DNA of 64,000 bases, from contig CM040750.1 in the NCBI GenBank assembly GCA_022829145.1, positions 6,076,255 to 6,140,254 on the forward strand. Direction: 5' to 3'. A program made the translations under genes and the position numbers. Under the pieces are notes generated by a model that did no database searches, had not been told where the DNA came from, and was given only the letters and a program-made list of their open reading frames with translations. Shown here piece after piece: positions 1 to 12,531 of the stretch (position 1 is the first letter of the stretch; every line of letters starts with the position of its first letter). This DNA is from Albula goreensis. Its lineage: Eukaryota > Chordata > Actinopteri > Albuliformes > Albulidae.

Positions 1-2311
1 TTTGCCAGCTGCTCTCACTTTTTCTCTCCCCATTTTCTCCTGCAAAAAAAGAAAAAAGGAAAGGAAAGAAATAGGCTTGAGTGTGGTGGTGAAAGGGACT
101 TTTCTGCAGCTCGCCTGCGGTGTTGACTGCACACACACATGCTTACTGGTTATTCAAGTGTACACTGGTAATCCGTAGTCTTCCACATAGCTTAAAAACT
201 GTTTATATTTTATCCAGGGGAGACTGAGTAGCAAAAGGAGGTCAGTTTTGTTAACCTTACCTAATTGAATGTTGTCATCGGATCAAAGGTCGCCACATTC
301 CAGGCGGGCAGATCAAACATCACACCGGCCAATCAAAACAGCCAGTTGTCCTGGATCACTTAATCAGAGGCTTTGGATTAATTCCCACAAATTAGGGAGG
401 GGAAGGGGGGGGTGGTGTTTCCATGGATACGTACTGCTGCTGATCATGGAGTCCATATTTCCCCTGGGTGTTTCTTTTAAGACAGTAGCAGGTGCTTTGG
501 CCACGTATATAAAGTTTAATATCAGATGATTAAGTGTTAAGATTTATTCCATGATAAGGACCTAATTTCAGTATAATACTGTTTCATCACAGCACAGGAA
601 CATGTATAAAACCTCCCTGTTAGTTTGATAGATAGGATTGACTTTACAGTTATCATTGATTAATTTTAGGGGGTAAAACACCTTTTACACACCTGGGGCC
701 CCTAATCGTCATGAGAGTCATACAGATTTACTATACTTGGATATGACCATATATGGCAATACCTGTAGGACAGACACAACAGCAGCAAGTACTGGGACTA
801 CAGAAGGTGCAAAGAATTATAAACAATAAATATCTACAAAAACTATTCCAATAATTATTGTCACAGCATTACATTCAAATGGAGTTCATTCTTTAAACTC
901 TTCAGGGAAAGTGTATGAAACATGAATATGAAATAGTCTTCCTACCATTTGAACAATTCATCATTATTACCTACAACAGGCATTTTTAATTGTGCCATAG
1001 AAACCATCTGATGCAGAATGCATTGTGTCAGGTGGGACCTTTAGAGAAAGTAACCTCTTTCTGATACTAAATGTCAGGCAAATCATCTCTCCCATTTGCA
1101 AATATGAACTCCCAAACAGCACAAAGAACCTTTTTTGTTATTTCTAATCAGTATTCATTCATTTTGCAGTCTTGTTACTGAAGAAGCCGTGGCTGCATGT
1201 AAACTTTAGTATCACACAGAGATTTTCTGCAGATTTGCAGAAAATCCATGTGTGGGCATACGTTTGACAGGCTTGTTAGGGCCGAAAGGAGCTTGGCTAG
1301 ATGATGAGACAGATTTTAACACTGAAGGCATAGGAAATTCTTTCTTTTGATATATTTCAGCATGTGTGAAGCTCTACCCATTTGCCAGTACAGACCTCCA
1401 AATGTGAACATTGAAATTTGCAGGATTGTATTTCATGATTGTATTTCTCCTGATTGTAGAGATTAATATAACTCATTTTGGTCATCATAATTACGATTGT
1501 TTTTGTAATTTTAATAAGAAAAAATGTGTACTGTTAGTTTCATGACTTTGGCTTTACATATTAAAAATATGTTTGCAAATGTAGGTCATTTATTTACATT
1601 ATGTTGAAGTATGTGAGCTGTTGCTTTAGCGCTGAAAATGTCATGACTTTATTCCAATCAGAGTAATCAGGATTTGAAAATGGCAGCAAATTTCATTGAC
1701 TGAAAACTATTGTTGCATATGGTTTCATCATATATGGAGTACCTGCGCACAAGTAGTCGGCTGGCATGTTTATCTGTCTTTCACCTGATTAGTGGGACGG
1801 TCTTGTTCTGAGAGTCTCACAGACACAGATCAGCATCTGTGTGACTGCTGAGCTGTTATATTGTTGCCACATTGACACAGATCATCAACTGCAAAGTCAG
1901 TCTCTACCCCACCCCCCACCACCACCACCAAACTACTGTTCTGTTCATGATCAAAAGACATGCTGTCATAGTTTCATATTACCAGATAGTTAATCATTCA
2001 AGTTAAAAAAAAAAAAAAAAAGCTAATATCACCAGCCAACCAAAGTGCAGATGCTTCCAGAGAGCATGGTCGTTTTTCTGTGATGGTAGCGGAACAAATT
2101 GGAGTTTCCCCGGTTGAGTGCAGATACCCAAACATGGGGCAGCGTGGGAGGGGTTGGACCTCATTAGCTTCTTCACAATGTTCCCAGGGTCCTCCGCTGC
2201 TGCCCGTCCGCTTTCACTTCGGAAATTTCGGAAGACGCGTAGCAGTGAATTACCATCATGCCTTCAAAAGAAGAGAGCGCGCTGATTTTTTTCCCTTTAA
2301 AAAGCACAAGC

Positions 2312-2528
2312 AGTTGGAGGGGGGGGGGTGGGGGCTGAGAATGGTTTTGTGGAAATTCTTTGATACTAATGTGGGATTAATTTCAAATTGTTCGTTAAGC
2401 TGTTATTAATTAACCTAATTAAGACAGGGTGGTGGTGGTGGCGGCGTTTGGGGGTGGGGAATGGTGGTGATTGGATAGCAGGCGGGGGGCAGGGGAGTGG
2501 CTGGGGGGTTATGGGGTGGGGGGAGGGT
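2312..2528. other. G-rich, G-quadruplex-prone stretch
   Basis: G runs of 4-9 recur in two blocks (2318-2336 and 2425-2528) with short spacers. This fits the intramolecular G-quadruplex pattern on the + strand. Confidence 0.6.
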
Positions 2529-3262
2529 CGTGAGAGAGATTTCTCACAGTTATGGTAGAATTAAAAGCGTGTAATTAATGGAATCAGCCAGTAGGAACTG
2601 GGGGCTCTGAGGCCGGACAGGATGGAATGTGACACTGCCAGTTCATGGAATTCTCCCATCTCAAATGGAGGAAGAGTACGGAATAGCACTAATTACATGA
2701 ACCCCCCCTCTGACAGGGCGCTCTTAAACAGAGCTGGATGCCAGCATGCCCACAGGCAAGGAGGTGAAATTAGACATACACAGGGAAAAAAAAACTGACA
2801 CAGTTTTGAAAGTGCAGTAACTGTACCCAGCAACCTCTGTCCTACTGGTGCAGACATTCTGTAGGACAGCTGTCACTAAATATCTAGATATTTACATCCC
2901 TGGATAAAGACCCAGTTTGTTCTGCAATACTCTGTTTTTTAGTTTGTGTCACTGAAGCACAGGAAACATTTGAATCATTTCATTACAGCTATCCTTCTCA
3001 GTTTTATTATTCCATACTTCTTCAGAACCATGCAGCCACACTCTGTATTAAGTTACTTAGGGCAAATTAGCCAGAATAGTTAGCAGGGAAACCTAGTCAA
3101 ACTAGACCAGCCATATTGCTCTGACCCTTATCAAACAGCAGAACAGCTCTGGTGTTGGGGATCTTTCAGAATGGTGGGAAAAGTGAGCTAACTGCTCCCC
3201 GGGTGAGGCGATGAGATCAGAGTGATTTTAAACTCCTCTTCTGTCAAACTGTCCTGAGACAG

Positions 3263-3973
3263 AGGGTGTGTGTTCCTGTGTGCTTCTGTGTGCTCATTCG
3301 CGTCCCTGTGTGCTTCTGTGTGTTCCTGTGTGCTCCCTTGTGTTTCTGTCTGTTCTTGTGTGTTCATGTTTTTCTTTATGTTTCTGTTGGTTTCCATGTG
3401 TTCCTGTGTGCGTCTGTGTGTTACTGTGTGTTCCTGTACATTCCTGTGTGTTTGTGTGTTGTTTTGTTTTTGTTCCTGCATTCCTGTGTGTTTGTGTGTT
3501 GTTTTGTTTTTGTTCCTGTGCATCCCTGTGTGATTGTGTGTGTTGTTTTGTGTGTTCCTGTACATTCCTGTGTGTTTGTGTGTGTTGTTTTGTGTGTTCC
3601 TGTGCATTCCTGTGTGATTGTATGTGTTGTTTTGTGTATTTCTGTGCATTCCTGTGTGATTGTGTGTGTTGTTTTGTGTGTTCGTGTGCATTCCTATGTG
3701 TTTGTGTGTTGTTTTGTTTGTTCCTGTGCATTCCTGTGTGTTTGTGTGTGTTGTTTTGTGTGTTCCTGTGCATTCTTGTGTGATTGTGTGTGTTGTTTTG
3801 TGTGTTCCTGTGCATTCCTGTGTGATTGTGTGTGTTGTTTTGTGTGTTCCTGTGCATTTCTGTGTGATTGTGTGTGTTGTTTTGTGTGTTCCTGTGCATT
3901 CCTGTGTGATTGTGTGTGTTGTTTTGTGTGTTCCTGTGCATTCCTGTGTGATTGTGTGTGTTGTTTTGTGTTA
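3263..3973. repeat. 42-bp minisatellite, GT/TTTTG-rich, with a degenerate 5' part
   Basis: From about 3430 there are roughly 13 copies of a 42-bp unit containing tgttgttttgtgtgttcctg and a gcattcctgtgtgattg part (units of 40-45 bp). The 3263-3430 part is a less regular array of tgtgttcctgtgtgc-like strings. Because 42 is a multiple of three, several frames on both strands stay open (Cys/Val-rich on +, Asn/His/Thr-rich on -). These are not genes. Confidence 0.95.
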
Positions 3974-4061
3974 GATGTGCTAGGGCTCCCTGGAGCTGGT
4001 TTCTGCCCAGATGTTAGCCTGCTTGCCCTGCCTCTCAGCCTGTACTTTACCTCCCTCCGCT

Positions 4062-4088
4062 AGACAGACAGACAGACAGACAGACAGG
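4062..4088. repeat. (GACA)n microsatellite
   Basis: About 6.5 perfect tetranucleotide copies just after the 42-bp minisatellite. Confidence 0.97.
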
Positions 4089-6859
4089 TCCATGAGCTAT
4101 GGTTTGTTACATTTCACCTGAACTTCCAAAACATGTTCAGACTCAACACCAGCCATTGGAGGTTAAACTGTGGTAATCAGCTATTTTAATTGGTCATTAA
4201 ATGCAGAGTAAGAACAAAAACCACTAGGCTATATCTTGTGGCACTGAAAGACTGATACTGAAAACCCCTGCTGTATTGGTTAAACAGTGTGGAGTATTCC
4301 CACTGCTCAGCTTCCTTGTTTCTCAGAGATACACTGTAGCTGAGGCATTCTTAATCTTGCTCTGAGGCCTACTGTATGTGCTGGATTTTGTTCTCACCAC
4401 AACTGCCTCCGATTAGCCTAATTGTAACGAACTGTTACTGTACTGTTCTTAATTACACACTTTCAGTGTCTGTTGAAAGGTTGCGTCATTATGTCAGACA
4501 GAGACTGACACGTTAATTAGTGCACCCTGCAGGCGAGGTCCATAGTAGCAGTGTGAAACCGTGCTCTCTCTGCAGGGTAAAAGCAGGCGTTTCGGTCCTG
4601 TATGTGTAATTTCAGCCCAAAAGAGGTGACCGGCCTGCTTTTTTTTACTCTTGTTCATTTCAGGAGTTAATGTGCCGAACTTAAAATTTTAAAGCTTGTT
4701 GTGGCTGTGCTTAAGTGAACACATAGGTGGTGTTTCTCGCTCTTCGCTCTACTCTGGTAACCGTGGACAAGAGGGTGACGTGTGTCGGCCGTGGCCGAGC
4801 CTGTGCTGTCGCCGGACAGGCCTGACGTGAGTGGGTGTCATGGAAATGGTGGCCTGCAGAAGGGCCTGGCTCTGCCGGTCGCAGAGCCCTACGTCATCTG
4901 GCCATCAGTCCCCAACTAACAAACATTTATTTATGGCGTGGCTTTACTGGGGCCGCGGTGAAAACGCCGTCATTGGAGAGGGAACACAGCGTACAATTAA
5001 ACAATGATGGATGTGTGCAGCCAGCCATTTTACAAAGCTGCTGCTCGTTTCGCTGTTTAGTCTAGCGAGATTCGGTCATTTGTTTGCAGAATTAGTTTGA
5101 AATTGAATGTGTAGGGAATGGCGTTTGGTAATGGTCCGCTTCTGGTCAGAGTTAAGACGTCGTAACGATCGGAAAGAATCGATGGCGATGGACAGTGGCC
5201 AGCTACCCACCCCCCGACTGCGATCATTCGCACCTTCCCCACACCTCTCCTGTCCCCAGACAAGGCCCCTAGACCCATGACATCACCACGGCCCCCACTG
5301 TCCAGCCGTCCCACTGAGCACCTAACTGCTGAGCTCACTCAGTGGCAGGGAAACATTTGAAATATTAATCCAAATTAACTAGGTGCCTTCTGTTATGATT
5401 CACAGAGCTCACGTTCATGACTGTAGGTTTTTCCAACACCGTGTTAGTATTGTATCACACTTCCATCACGTCAGCATGTTTCTACAAGAACGTTCTCACG
5501 GGTTTTCAGATTCCTCCCGTCTCTTTGATGACCACTTTCTGTGCTTTCATTTGAGCTGAGCACACAATGTAATGATCTCGTGGGCGGTACAGCAGAATAG
5601 CTTCTTTTTGTAATAATTCTTTACATGTGATGCAATACTTGACATAAAAGACATAAGGTGTTATGGGCATTTTTCAAGCATCTTGTTTGGCGGACCCCTT
5701 GCAGAGGACACCACGTCTCCATTGTGCCCTGCCACTGCTCTGGGATCTGTAATTCGTGGATGAGCTCCTCACAGGTTTGGCCGAGTGCTGTTCTGAGATC
5801 AACCGGGTTCAAAGCAGCCCCCGGGTACAGAATGCAGTGCTGTTGGAGACAGTTTTGGTCTCCAGTCAGGGGGGTGGGGGGGGGGGTGGTGCGGTGAGAC
5901 AGGGGGACATCGGGGGCTTTTGTTTCCCTCATCGTCTGGCTGGAATGGGCTGGAATTGGTAGCATTCACGTTGGTAGCCTCTAAATGGGATGCACCTGGC
6001 TGTCTGTCTCCCCCTCTCCATCTGAAACAGTTCTCGGCTATTTGGATCTCATGGTGTGTGTTTTTTCTTTTTCCTGCTGCAGTCTCCAGACAGACATCTT
6101 AATTGGCAACAGAGCCCAGATCCATGGCATGTGGCAGTAACAGGGATGAGTCAGACAGTACCACAGTGGTATTTCACCCTCCCAGCACAACACACAAATC
6201 GCGGGGGGTGGGGTAGGGGCTTTTTCCTCTGTCTGAGTTTATAGGCTGCTTGCTTACTTTTGTGTATGTCTGCCTACTGTCGGGCCTTGCTAATATTAAG
6301 CTGGCAGATTCAACCACTGTGGGAGGAGTGAACTTTAACTGTACCCTGGTAAAGGTAAAAGCGCGGAGCAGTTAGCGTTAAAGCTACGACTCCCCAGCTT
6401 TATCCCCCTCTATAACCCTCCAGTTCTCTGCAGAGCTCCAGCCCTGTCACTGAGTGATTGAAGTGCGGAGCGCTAATGGCTGCTTCAAAAGACTGCAGGC
6501 CCCCAATGTCTCTCCGCTCCCATCTGGCCCTCCCGCTCTCTTTCACTCCCAGTTCAATTCCGCTTCAAATCCCCATAACAAAGTGCCATTTCTGCTGCCA
6601 GAGCACAAACAGAAAGACTACAAAGCTCATAAAATAGTAATAATAATTATTAAAAGTACAATGCATAAATTGTAAATCCACAAGCTCAGGACAATAAAAA
6701 GCAGCTTGAAAAGAAATAAGCACAATAGGCAAACTCCATCAGTGGGTAATGAGTAATAAAACTATCAAAGTGATTAATCAAATAAAGCCCCTGGCATGAC
6801 TGGCTCGGCCGAAGTACGTCAGCCTCCCGTAACTCTGTGAGAGTCTCTCCTCTCCCAAT

Positions 6860-6880
6860 CCCTCCCTCCCTCCCTCCCTC
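6860..6880. repeat. (CCCT)n microsatellite
   Basis: Five perfect copies of a pyrimidine tetranucleotide. Confidence 0.95.
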
Positions 6881-7273
6881 ATAGCCCTGTACACTCTCAG
6901 ACCTGTAAGTGGCTCTGCTCCCCACGCAGAGAATTCGCATTTTCCTCCGTGTGACATAAAACATCAATGAGCATGGTGTGGGGGGGGGTGTGTGTGGAGG
7001 CAGGGCTTCAAAGAGGCCCACCTATACACATTCAGACGCTGCAGAACTGAGACCTGACCCTCCGGAGCAATGCAGAGCTTGATTTAGGAACCCCTGTGCC
7101 CGGCCCTGTCACTGTAGCCCATCCCAGGCCTGTCCGGCCCCCTCCGACCCCTGACCCCCTGCTCCTCCGCCCTACTCCCCCGGCCCCCGCTCATAAATGT
7201 GACAGACCCAGGCAGATCAGGAATGTTAATGGCAGGAGTATGGGTACAGACTGTGGAGGTGGCAGTTAGCAGT

Positions 7274-7295
7274 AGGAGGAGGAGGAGGAGGAGGT
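7274..7295. repeat. (AGG)n microsatellite
   Basis: About seven trinucleotide copies. Confidence 0.93.
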
Positions 7296-10246
7296 GGGTT
7301 CTCCTCATCTTTGGAGGTCCTCCTGATAGATCCCACCAAGTTAGGGCTCTAGGGTACAGAATGCGCCCCTTCGGCCTGCACCCCCCACCCCAGGAAACCT
7401 GACTCTGTTTGTGTCTGAAGGCGCTGACCTCCCCTTTCCATCCGAATCGATCTGGTTTTATTTTATTTTTTATATTACCCACCCCCCGTAATCCCCCCCA
7501 GCAATGATAATTTTATTAGAGAAAAGCTCTTTCTCCATTTGTCAGTTCATCAGGTCTTATTCCCAGTAGAGGGAGAATTTAATTTGCCTTATGAAATGAC
7601 CAAACCACTCCTATAATCTTATTTTTCAAAATACGTGTTATTCACATTTTCATCGTTACTGAGGCTGGACTGTGATTTCAAAAGACTGCAACTGCTACAC
7701 ATTTATTGCACGCCTTTTCCTCATAAATAAAATTAGAATTTAACCAGCAAAACCTTTGGTGATGGATGCAATTTTTCTCCCTTTGTTTTTTCCTCTTTTC
7801 CTCTCTGTTTTTTTTTTTTTTTACTAGCTCTGAGGCACAAAGCCGCGATGTTAAAAAAGGCAAGAAAGAAAAACTCTTTGAGTGGTGTCATTATGTCATG
7901 AGTCATAATCGTTCTGGGTTCATTTTTGACATCAGATCTATTTATGACATCAGGAAGAACACAGAAAGAGCTCTGGTCATGACAGCATTAATAACCAAAA
8001 CATTCAACGGCGGAACGTGATCCTGTGTTGTTATAATCCGTGTTTCGACAAACGGCTGTGAGCGCGGTGCTGGCTCGTGTGTTCCATTCTCGGGGGAGGG
8101 TGAACAGAGCAGTACTGGGGCAGGCTGTTGTCAGGCAGCGACGGGCATCAGGGTAACACGTCTGTGGGGCTGGACTCCACCCGCAGCCCACGCCTCGTCC
8201 CGGGCCTTGCCTGTCACGTCCGCGGCTGACAGCTCAATGAAGCCAGGACACCGGTATGCAGTGAGAGTCATGTGAATGCCTCGGACACCCCAGCCCCGTC
8301 ATCTCACCCCACACTGGGGCGAGGTGGGCAGGGGGCATCGTGACTGCTGTGGGCCGGGGCAGCAGGGGGTAACGGGGATTGGTGGAGCCTTGCGTCAAGA
8401 TGGGGCCTGATACGGCTCGCAAATTCTTCACAGCCACAAAAATTTAAAAGTGTGAAACCCACTCTCGGTAATTAGAAGTTGTTTTGTTAGCAACTTACTG
8501 GAAGGTAATTAACGGTTTTTTTATCTGATTGAACTGAAGATTAAAGGCAGAAAGAGGCAGGGGGTAGTTTGGGCTGTGTTACACTCAAAGCGGTGTGGCG
8601 GAGAGTTTTTGGGGGATGGGGTGCTCAGAGCAGTCCTGGTCAGTCGGTAGCGGTGCTGTTCGCGCTGGTAAATGGTTGATAATTTGCGTCTGGGTCCTGC
8701 AGAGCGGGGACCAGCCTACACCCCCTCTCTCATACAGGAAGTTGGGGGGCAGGGGGACCCCAGACCTGGTTACTCACTCTCAGGGAGGGAAGTCGTTAAG
8801 CATCATTACGCCAATAACCCACCCCAGATTCTTTACAGCTTTCCCTTCCCAGTGACAGGGTGGGGGGTGGAGGTAAAGGTTTAGTGGGAAACATGCAGAA
8901 GCACCCCACTCTTGTAAGGTGTAACATGCGTGCCTAACATGGCTGTAGGCTGGATTGCCCTGAATTCCCACTCAGTCCAGAAAGCCTAGCGCCTCTGCCT
9001 TCGCTTCTCATTTTATCCTTCCCTTCTCGGACCATTAATGGAAAATGCAGCTTCATCAACTATAAAATGGGTGGAGAAATCATCAGTGACACACCTATGT
9101 AAGCCAATCATTTTGTGTTGTTTGGGTGTTCCAGTTGAGTCATCTAATGACAAGACTTGGCAGCTCCACCCAAGGGTTCAACATGCCTTGAGCACACTCT
9201 GTGGACGCTGATATGTTACCTGTTACTCCATTAAATCCGCGAGCACTGCCAGGCTTCAGGTTAAGGGGGAGAGGGGATGAAATGGGTAGCCTGCACAAAT
9301 CTGTTTTGGAGAATGCTGAACAGTAACTGCAGTTAATCATGATCAATAGAATATATATTCTTGGTGTTCATTCCTTTATTTTTTTCCGTTTTCGTATTTT
9401 TTTAAAACGCAACCGGAAAAAAAAGATTCAACGACTGAATTTGAAATTTTAAAAGATTTTGTGATTGAATTGGATTTTTCCCCAGAATGGGTATTTTACT
9501 TGTTGACACTATTATGGGGTGTTTTTCTAGGTCTCAGATAAAAAAATACTTTGTTTTTATGTTTGAGAGACGTATGCCAGTATGAGCCTAAAAGAGCAAC
9601 ATCAAGTTTCACTTATTTTCATTTTTATATAGTATATAAATCTTTATTTTATTCAGGAAATTCCTTGAGATTGAGACTCTGAGATTGAGGGAAACCTGGC
9701 CAGATTAGCGTCAACAAAGTACAATCCATAGAAGTTCCATGTTAAAAAAGGCACAGAAATTAGCATGCTACAATACATGAAAATACCTGTGTGATGACTT
9801 AACTATTCAAACCCACAGACAGTGTAACAATATAAGGCGTAGTCTGCGCTTCTCATCATTATGCCTATAGACATGTTCTCACTTCCGATGATGTCTGTAA
9901 TGCAGCTTATTTGCAGCATTACATTGATTGGAGCTCAAATGCATACAGACTGGCCTGAGCGCCGCAGGGCGCTACCTTGCCTTGTTCTGTCCTTGCTTTA
10001 GCTGCAGAGCTGCGGTCACATTGCAGCGCTCTGGCTCCCCTCCCTTTCATAGCAGCTAATTATAAATCATCCAACAGAAACTTTTATCCCAGAGAACACA
10101 CATGTTCTGCTATTGTGGTTATTGCAGTGAAAACACAATCAAAAGGCTGGATTCTGGCTTTGTTCATTGTGCTTTTCTCTTGAAGTTCCTCCTGTTCTCC
10201 CCATGTCACTCTCACTGTTTCTCTTTCATGGATGATTCAGAAAGCA

Positions 10247-10608
10247 TGTCCTGGGTTAGCTCTGTCCTGGGGTAACTCTGTCCTGGGTTAGCTCTGTCCT
10301 GGGTTAGCTCTGTCCTGGGTTAGTTCTGTTCTGGGTTAGCTCTGACCTGGGTTAGCTCTGTCCTGGGTTAGCTCTGTCCTGGGTTAGCTCTGACCTGGGT
10401 TAGCTCTGACCTGGGTTAGCTCTGACCTGGGTTAGCTCTGTCCTGGGTTAGCTCTGTCCTGGGTTAGCTCTGACCTGGGTTAGCTTTGACCTGGGTTAGT
10501 TCTGTTCTGGGTTAGCTCTGACCTGGGTTAGCTCTGTCCTGGGTTAGCTCTGACCTGGGTTAGTTCTGTTCTGGGTTAGCTCTGACCTGGGTTTTCTCTG
10601 TCCCTGAT
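10247..10608. repeat. 16-bp minisatellite carrying a telomere-like GGGTTAG core
   Basis: About 22 copies of tctgtcctgggttagc and close variants. Three unit types recur: tctgtcc-, tctgacc- and tctgttc-. The tctgttc- type occurs three times, always preceded by a unit ending in gggttagt and followed by a tctgacc- unit. This is a higher-order pattern showing block duplication. Each unit has one GGGTTAG, the vertebrate telomere hexamer plus one base, but never in hexamer tandem. Confidence 0.96.
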
Positions 10609-10947
10609 CTGAATCAGGCACCAGCTGGGATGAATTGTATGGTAAGTTGAAGTTAACCTAATTTATGGATGACCTAGTACTGGCACTTAGAGTTTACTCT
10701 GCCACAGTCAATGTTCTGCATTTCTGTATGAGTATAAACTTGTAAAAGCAGTTCTAAGCAATTAGAAAGGGGGGGCTGGGGGGACTCAGGGCTGGATTGG
10801 GTGTAAAAAGCAGGTAATCAAGCTGTCGGGCTTCCCAGGGCTGATTATAGAAGTCAGGCTGTCAAACCAAGCACTTTCCCTGGGGTGCAGCTCGCTTTTT
10901 TACCCCCTCTGCCCCAGAGGAACCTCAGATGGCCTTTGAGCCGGCGC

Positions 10948-10977
10948 GGGGCGGGGCGGGGTAGGGGGCGGGGGTGG
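10948..10977. other. G-quadruplex motif in a GC-rich patch
   Basis: Four or more G runs (GGGG, GGGG, GGGG, GGGGG, GGGGG) with one- to three-base loops, in a CpG-containing patch. GC-box-like ggggcgggg strings are present. Confidence 0.65.
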
Positions 10978-11502
10978 TTTGTTTCGCTGGGGCTGCCGCC
11001 TCATTTGTATCTGTCGGCCCGCACTGCCGGAGCTGATGGAGTAAAGCGGCTTTAGCGCGGGTTGATTAAGGTGTCAGGGGTCTGACCCCGTCGCCGGTGT
11101 GATAAGACGCAGACGTGAAGCGGCTCAGGGGCCCGTCGCTGGGCCACATGATGGGATTAGGGCGGCCCGGCCCCTCCAAGGAGCGGCCCCTCTGTTAACA
11201 CCTCTCTTATCAGCAGGGCCTTTCTGCTCTCACGGCCCACTCCTGGTGTTTCCTCACTGGGGCGGGGCGGGGGATGCGGGCTGGGTGGGTGGTTGTTTTG
11301 AGGGGGTACATAGAAGGGTCCCCTGGGGCTCTTTACCCCCTTTTGTGGGGCTGCTGAGGGGGGTTGAACTCATGGGGCTCTGGAGTCTATTGGCAGCCCT
11401 TGTTTTATTCGGCTGTTTTGTCTGCACTGCATTGGGCTCCGTAGGCTGCAGCAGTTCAGTAGGGCACCATGTTCATCCAAAATTGGCCTGATTCTGATGC
11501 AT

Positions 11503-12346
11503 CTGGGATGTTAAGAGTTAATCGGTTAAATGTTAATCATTTATTATGAATGTTGATCGATTAATTTTAGTGATCAACAGACTATACACCAGACTGACCC
11601 CAGAACACGTTGATATGCTCCTGTTCCTGAATGAAAATGCTGAGGTTTTAAGATAGGTGTGAAGGCTGTGTTGCTCATACATTTTACGGATTAATATGTG
11701 TTCTCAGGGAATATAGCCTATTTGCGTCTTTTTGTGTGGAGTCTCATGTCACAATCTGTTTCGGCCTAATATGCATTTTTTTGGTTTGTTTGCAACCTGT
11801 ATTCCCAATTTCTCAGTCTGTGAATCCGTGTAATTTGCTTTTATTATTTTTTTTCTTTTGCCGTCATGGCCTTCGTACAGAATATGAATTCATGATGCTG
11901 TTGATGATTTTTGCCACTTGTTAACCGTAAACCCGAATAAAACCGCTCTGATACAGGGCCATACAGCTAATTTAGTGGTATTTTGAGTCATTCATTGGTT
12001 CATGTGTTTATTAAAATTAATCAGCATTAATAATAAATGTCTTTTGTCACCATCGGCGTGGGAGTTTACCCAGCCTGTAATAAAAATGTCAGCGGTCCTC
12101 CTCTTTGGCACAGATTTCACAGTCAGCGAATCCGTGTTTGCATATTTTTTTAAGTTTTAGGCTTTAATGCACAATATGAAAGCAGTTTTAGTGATTTTTG
12201 GGGCTTGTCTTGATAAAACATCTCTTATATAGTTATATAAAATATATACCGTTATAGTAGATATTAAGCTTATCAGTTAATCGTTGTTAATCGATTAACA
12301 GGTTTCGAATACCAATTAAAGGAATTGCACAAAATGGACATCCCTA
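11503..12346. mobile_element. Decayed hAT-like element with TTAATCGATTAA-rich ends
   Basis: The left edge reads ctgggatgttaagagttaat. The right edge, on the opposite strand, reads ctagggatgtcc and soon reaches gttaatcgattaac. Both ends are dense in TTAATCG-type strings in opposite orientations, as in hAT families whose ends start TAGGGATGTC. No target-site duplication was found. The interior has an old internal duplication: a segment near 11815 (ctgtgaatccgtgt, later ttgccacttg) recurs near 12118 (cagcgaatccgtgt, later ttggggcttg). No transposase frame is visible. Boundaries are approximate. Confidence 0.45.
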
Positions 12347-12391
12347 GTAGGGACGCTTCTAGGGAATAGGCAGAGTTACCATATAGAAGCA

Positions 12392-12531
12392 GTGACTCAA
12401 TCATTTGGACCAATGACTGCATAGGCTATGGAGAGAAAAACCTTTTTATTGGTTCATACAAGCCAATGAGGGATAGCTGAGAGTAGCTCCACTCTATTGG
12501 GGTTCATGAAGCCTCATTTGTTTCATCACAG
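12392..12531 (+). repeat. Dispersed repeat, copy 1
   Basis: This interval aligns over about 140 bp to 56420-56562 in the same orientation. Shared blocks include gtgactca, tttggaccaat, attggtt, agctgag.gtagctcc and ggggttcatgaa.cctca. I estimate roughly two-thirds identity by eye. No terminal repeats or poly-A tail are visible. It may be a piece of an old SINE, LINE 3' end or DNA element; the family is unknown. Confidence 0.7.

Noticed and set aside
3188-4063. Long open frames on both strands through the 42-bp array (up to 265 codons)
   Set aside because: The unit is a multiple of three, so frames stay open on both strands. Products are monotonous Cys/Val or Asn/His/Thr repeats with no flanking domain or splice logic.
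10247-10608. Interstitial telomeric repeat
   Set aside because: GGGTTAG recurs every 16 bp rather than every 6 bp, so this is a minisatellite that happens to contain the motif.
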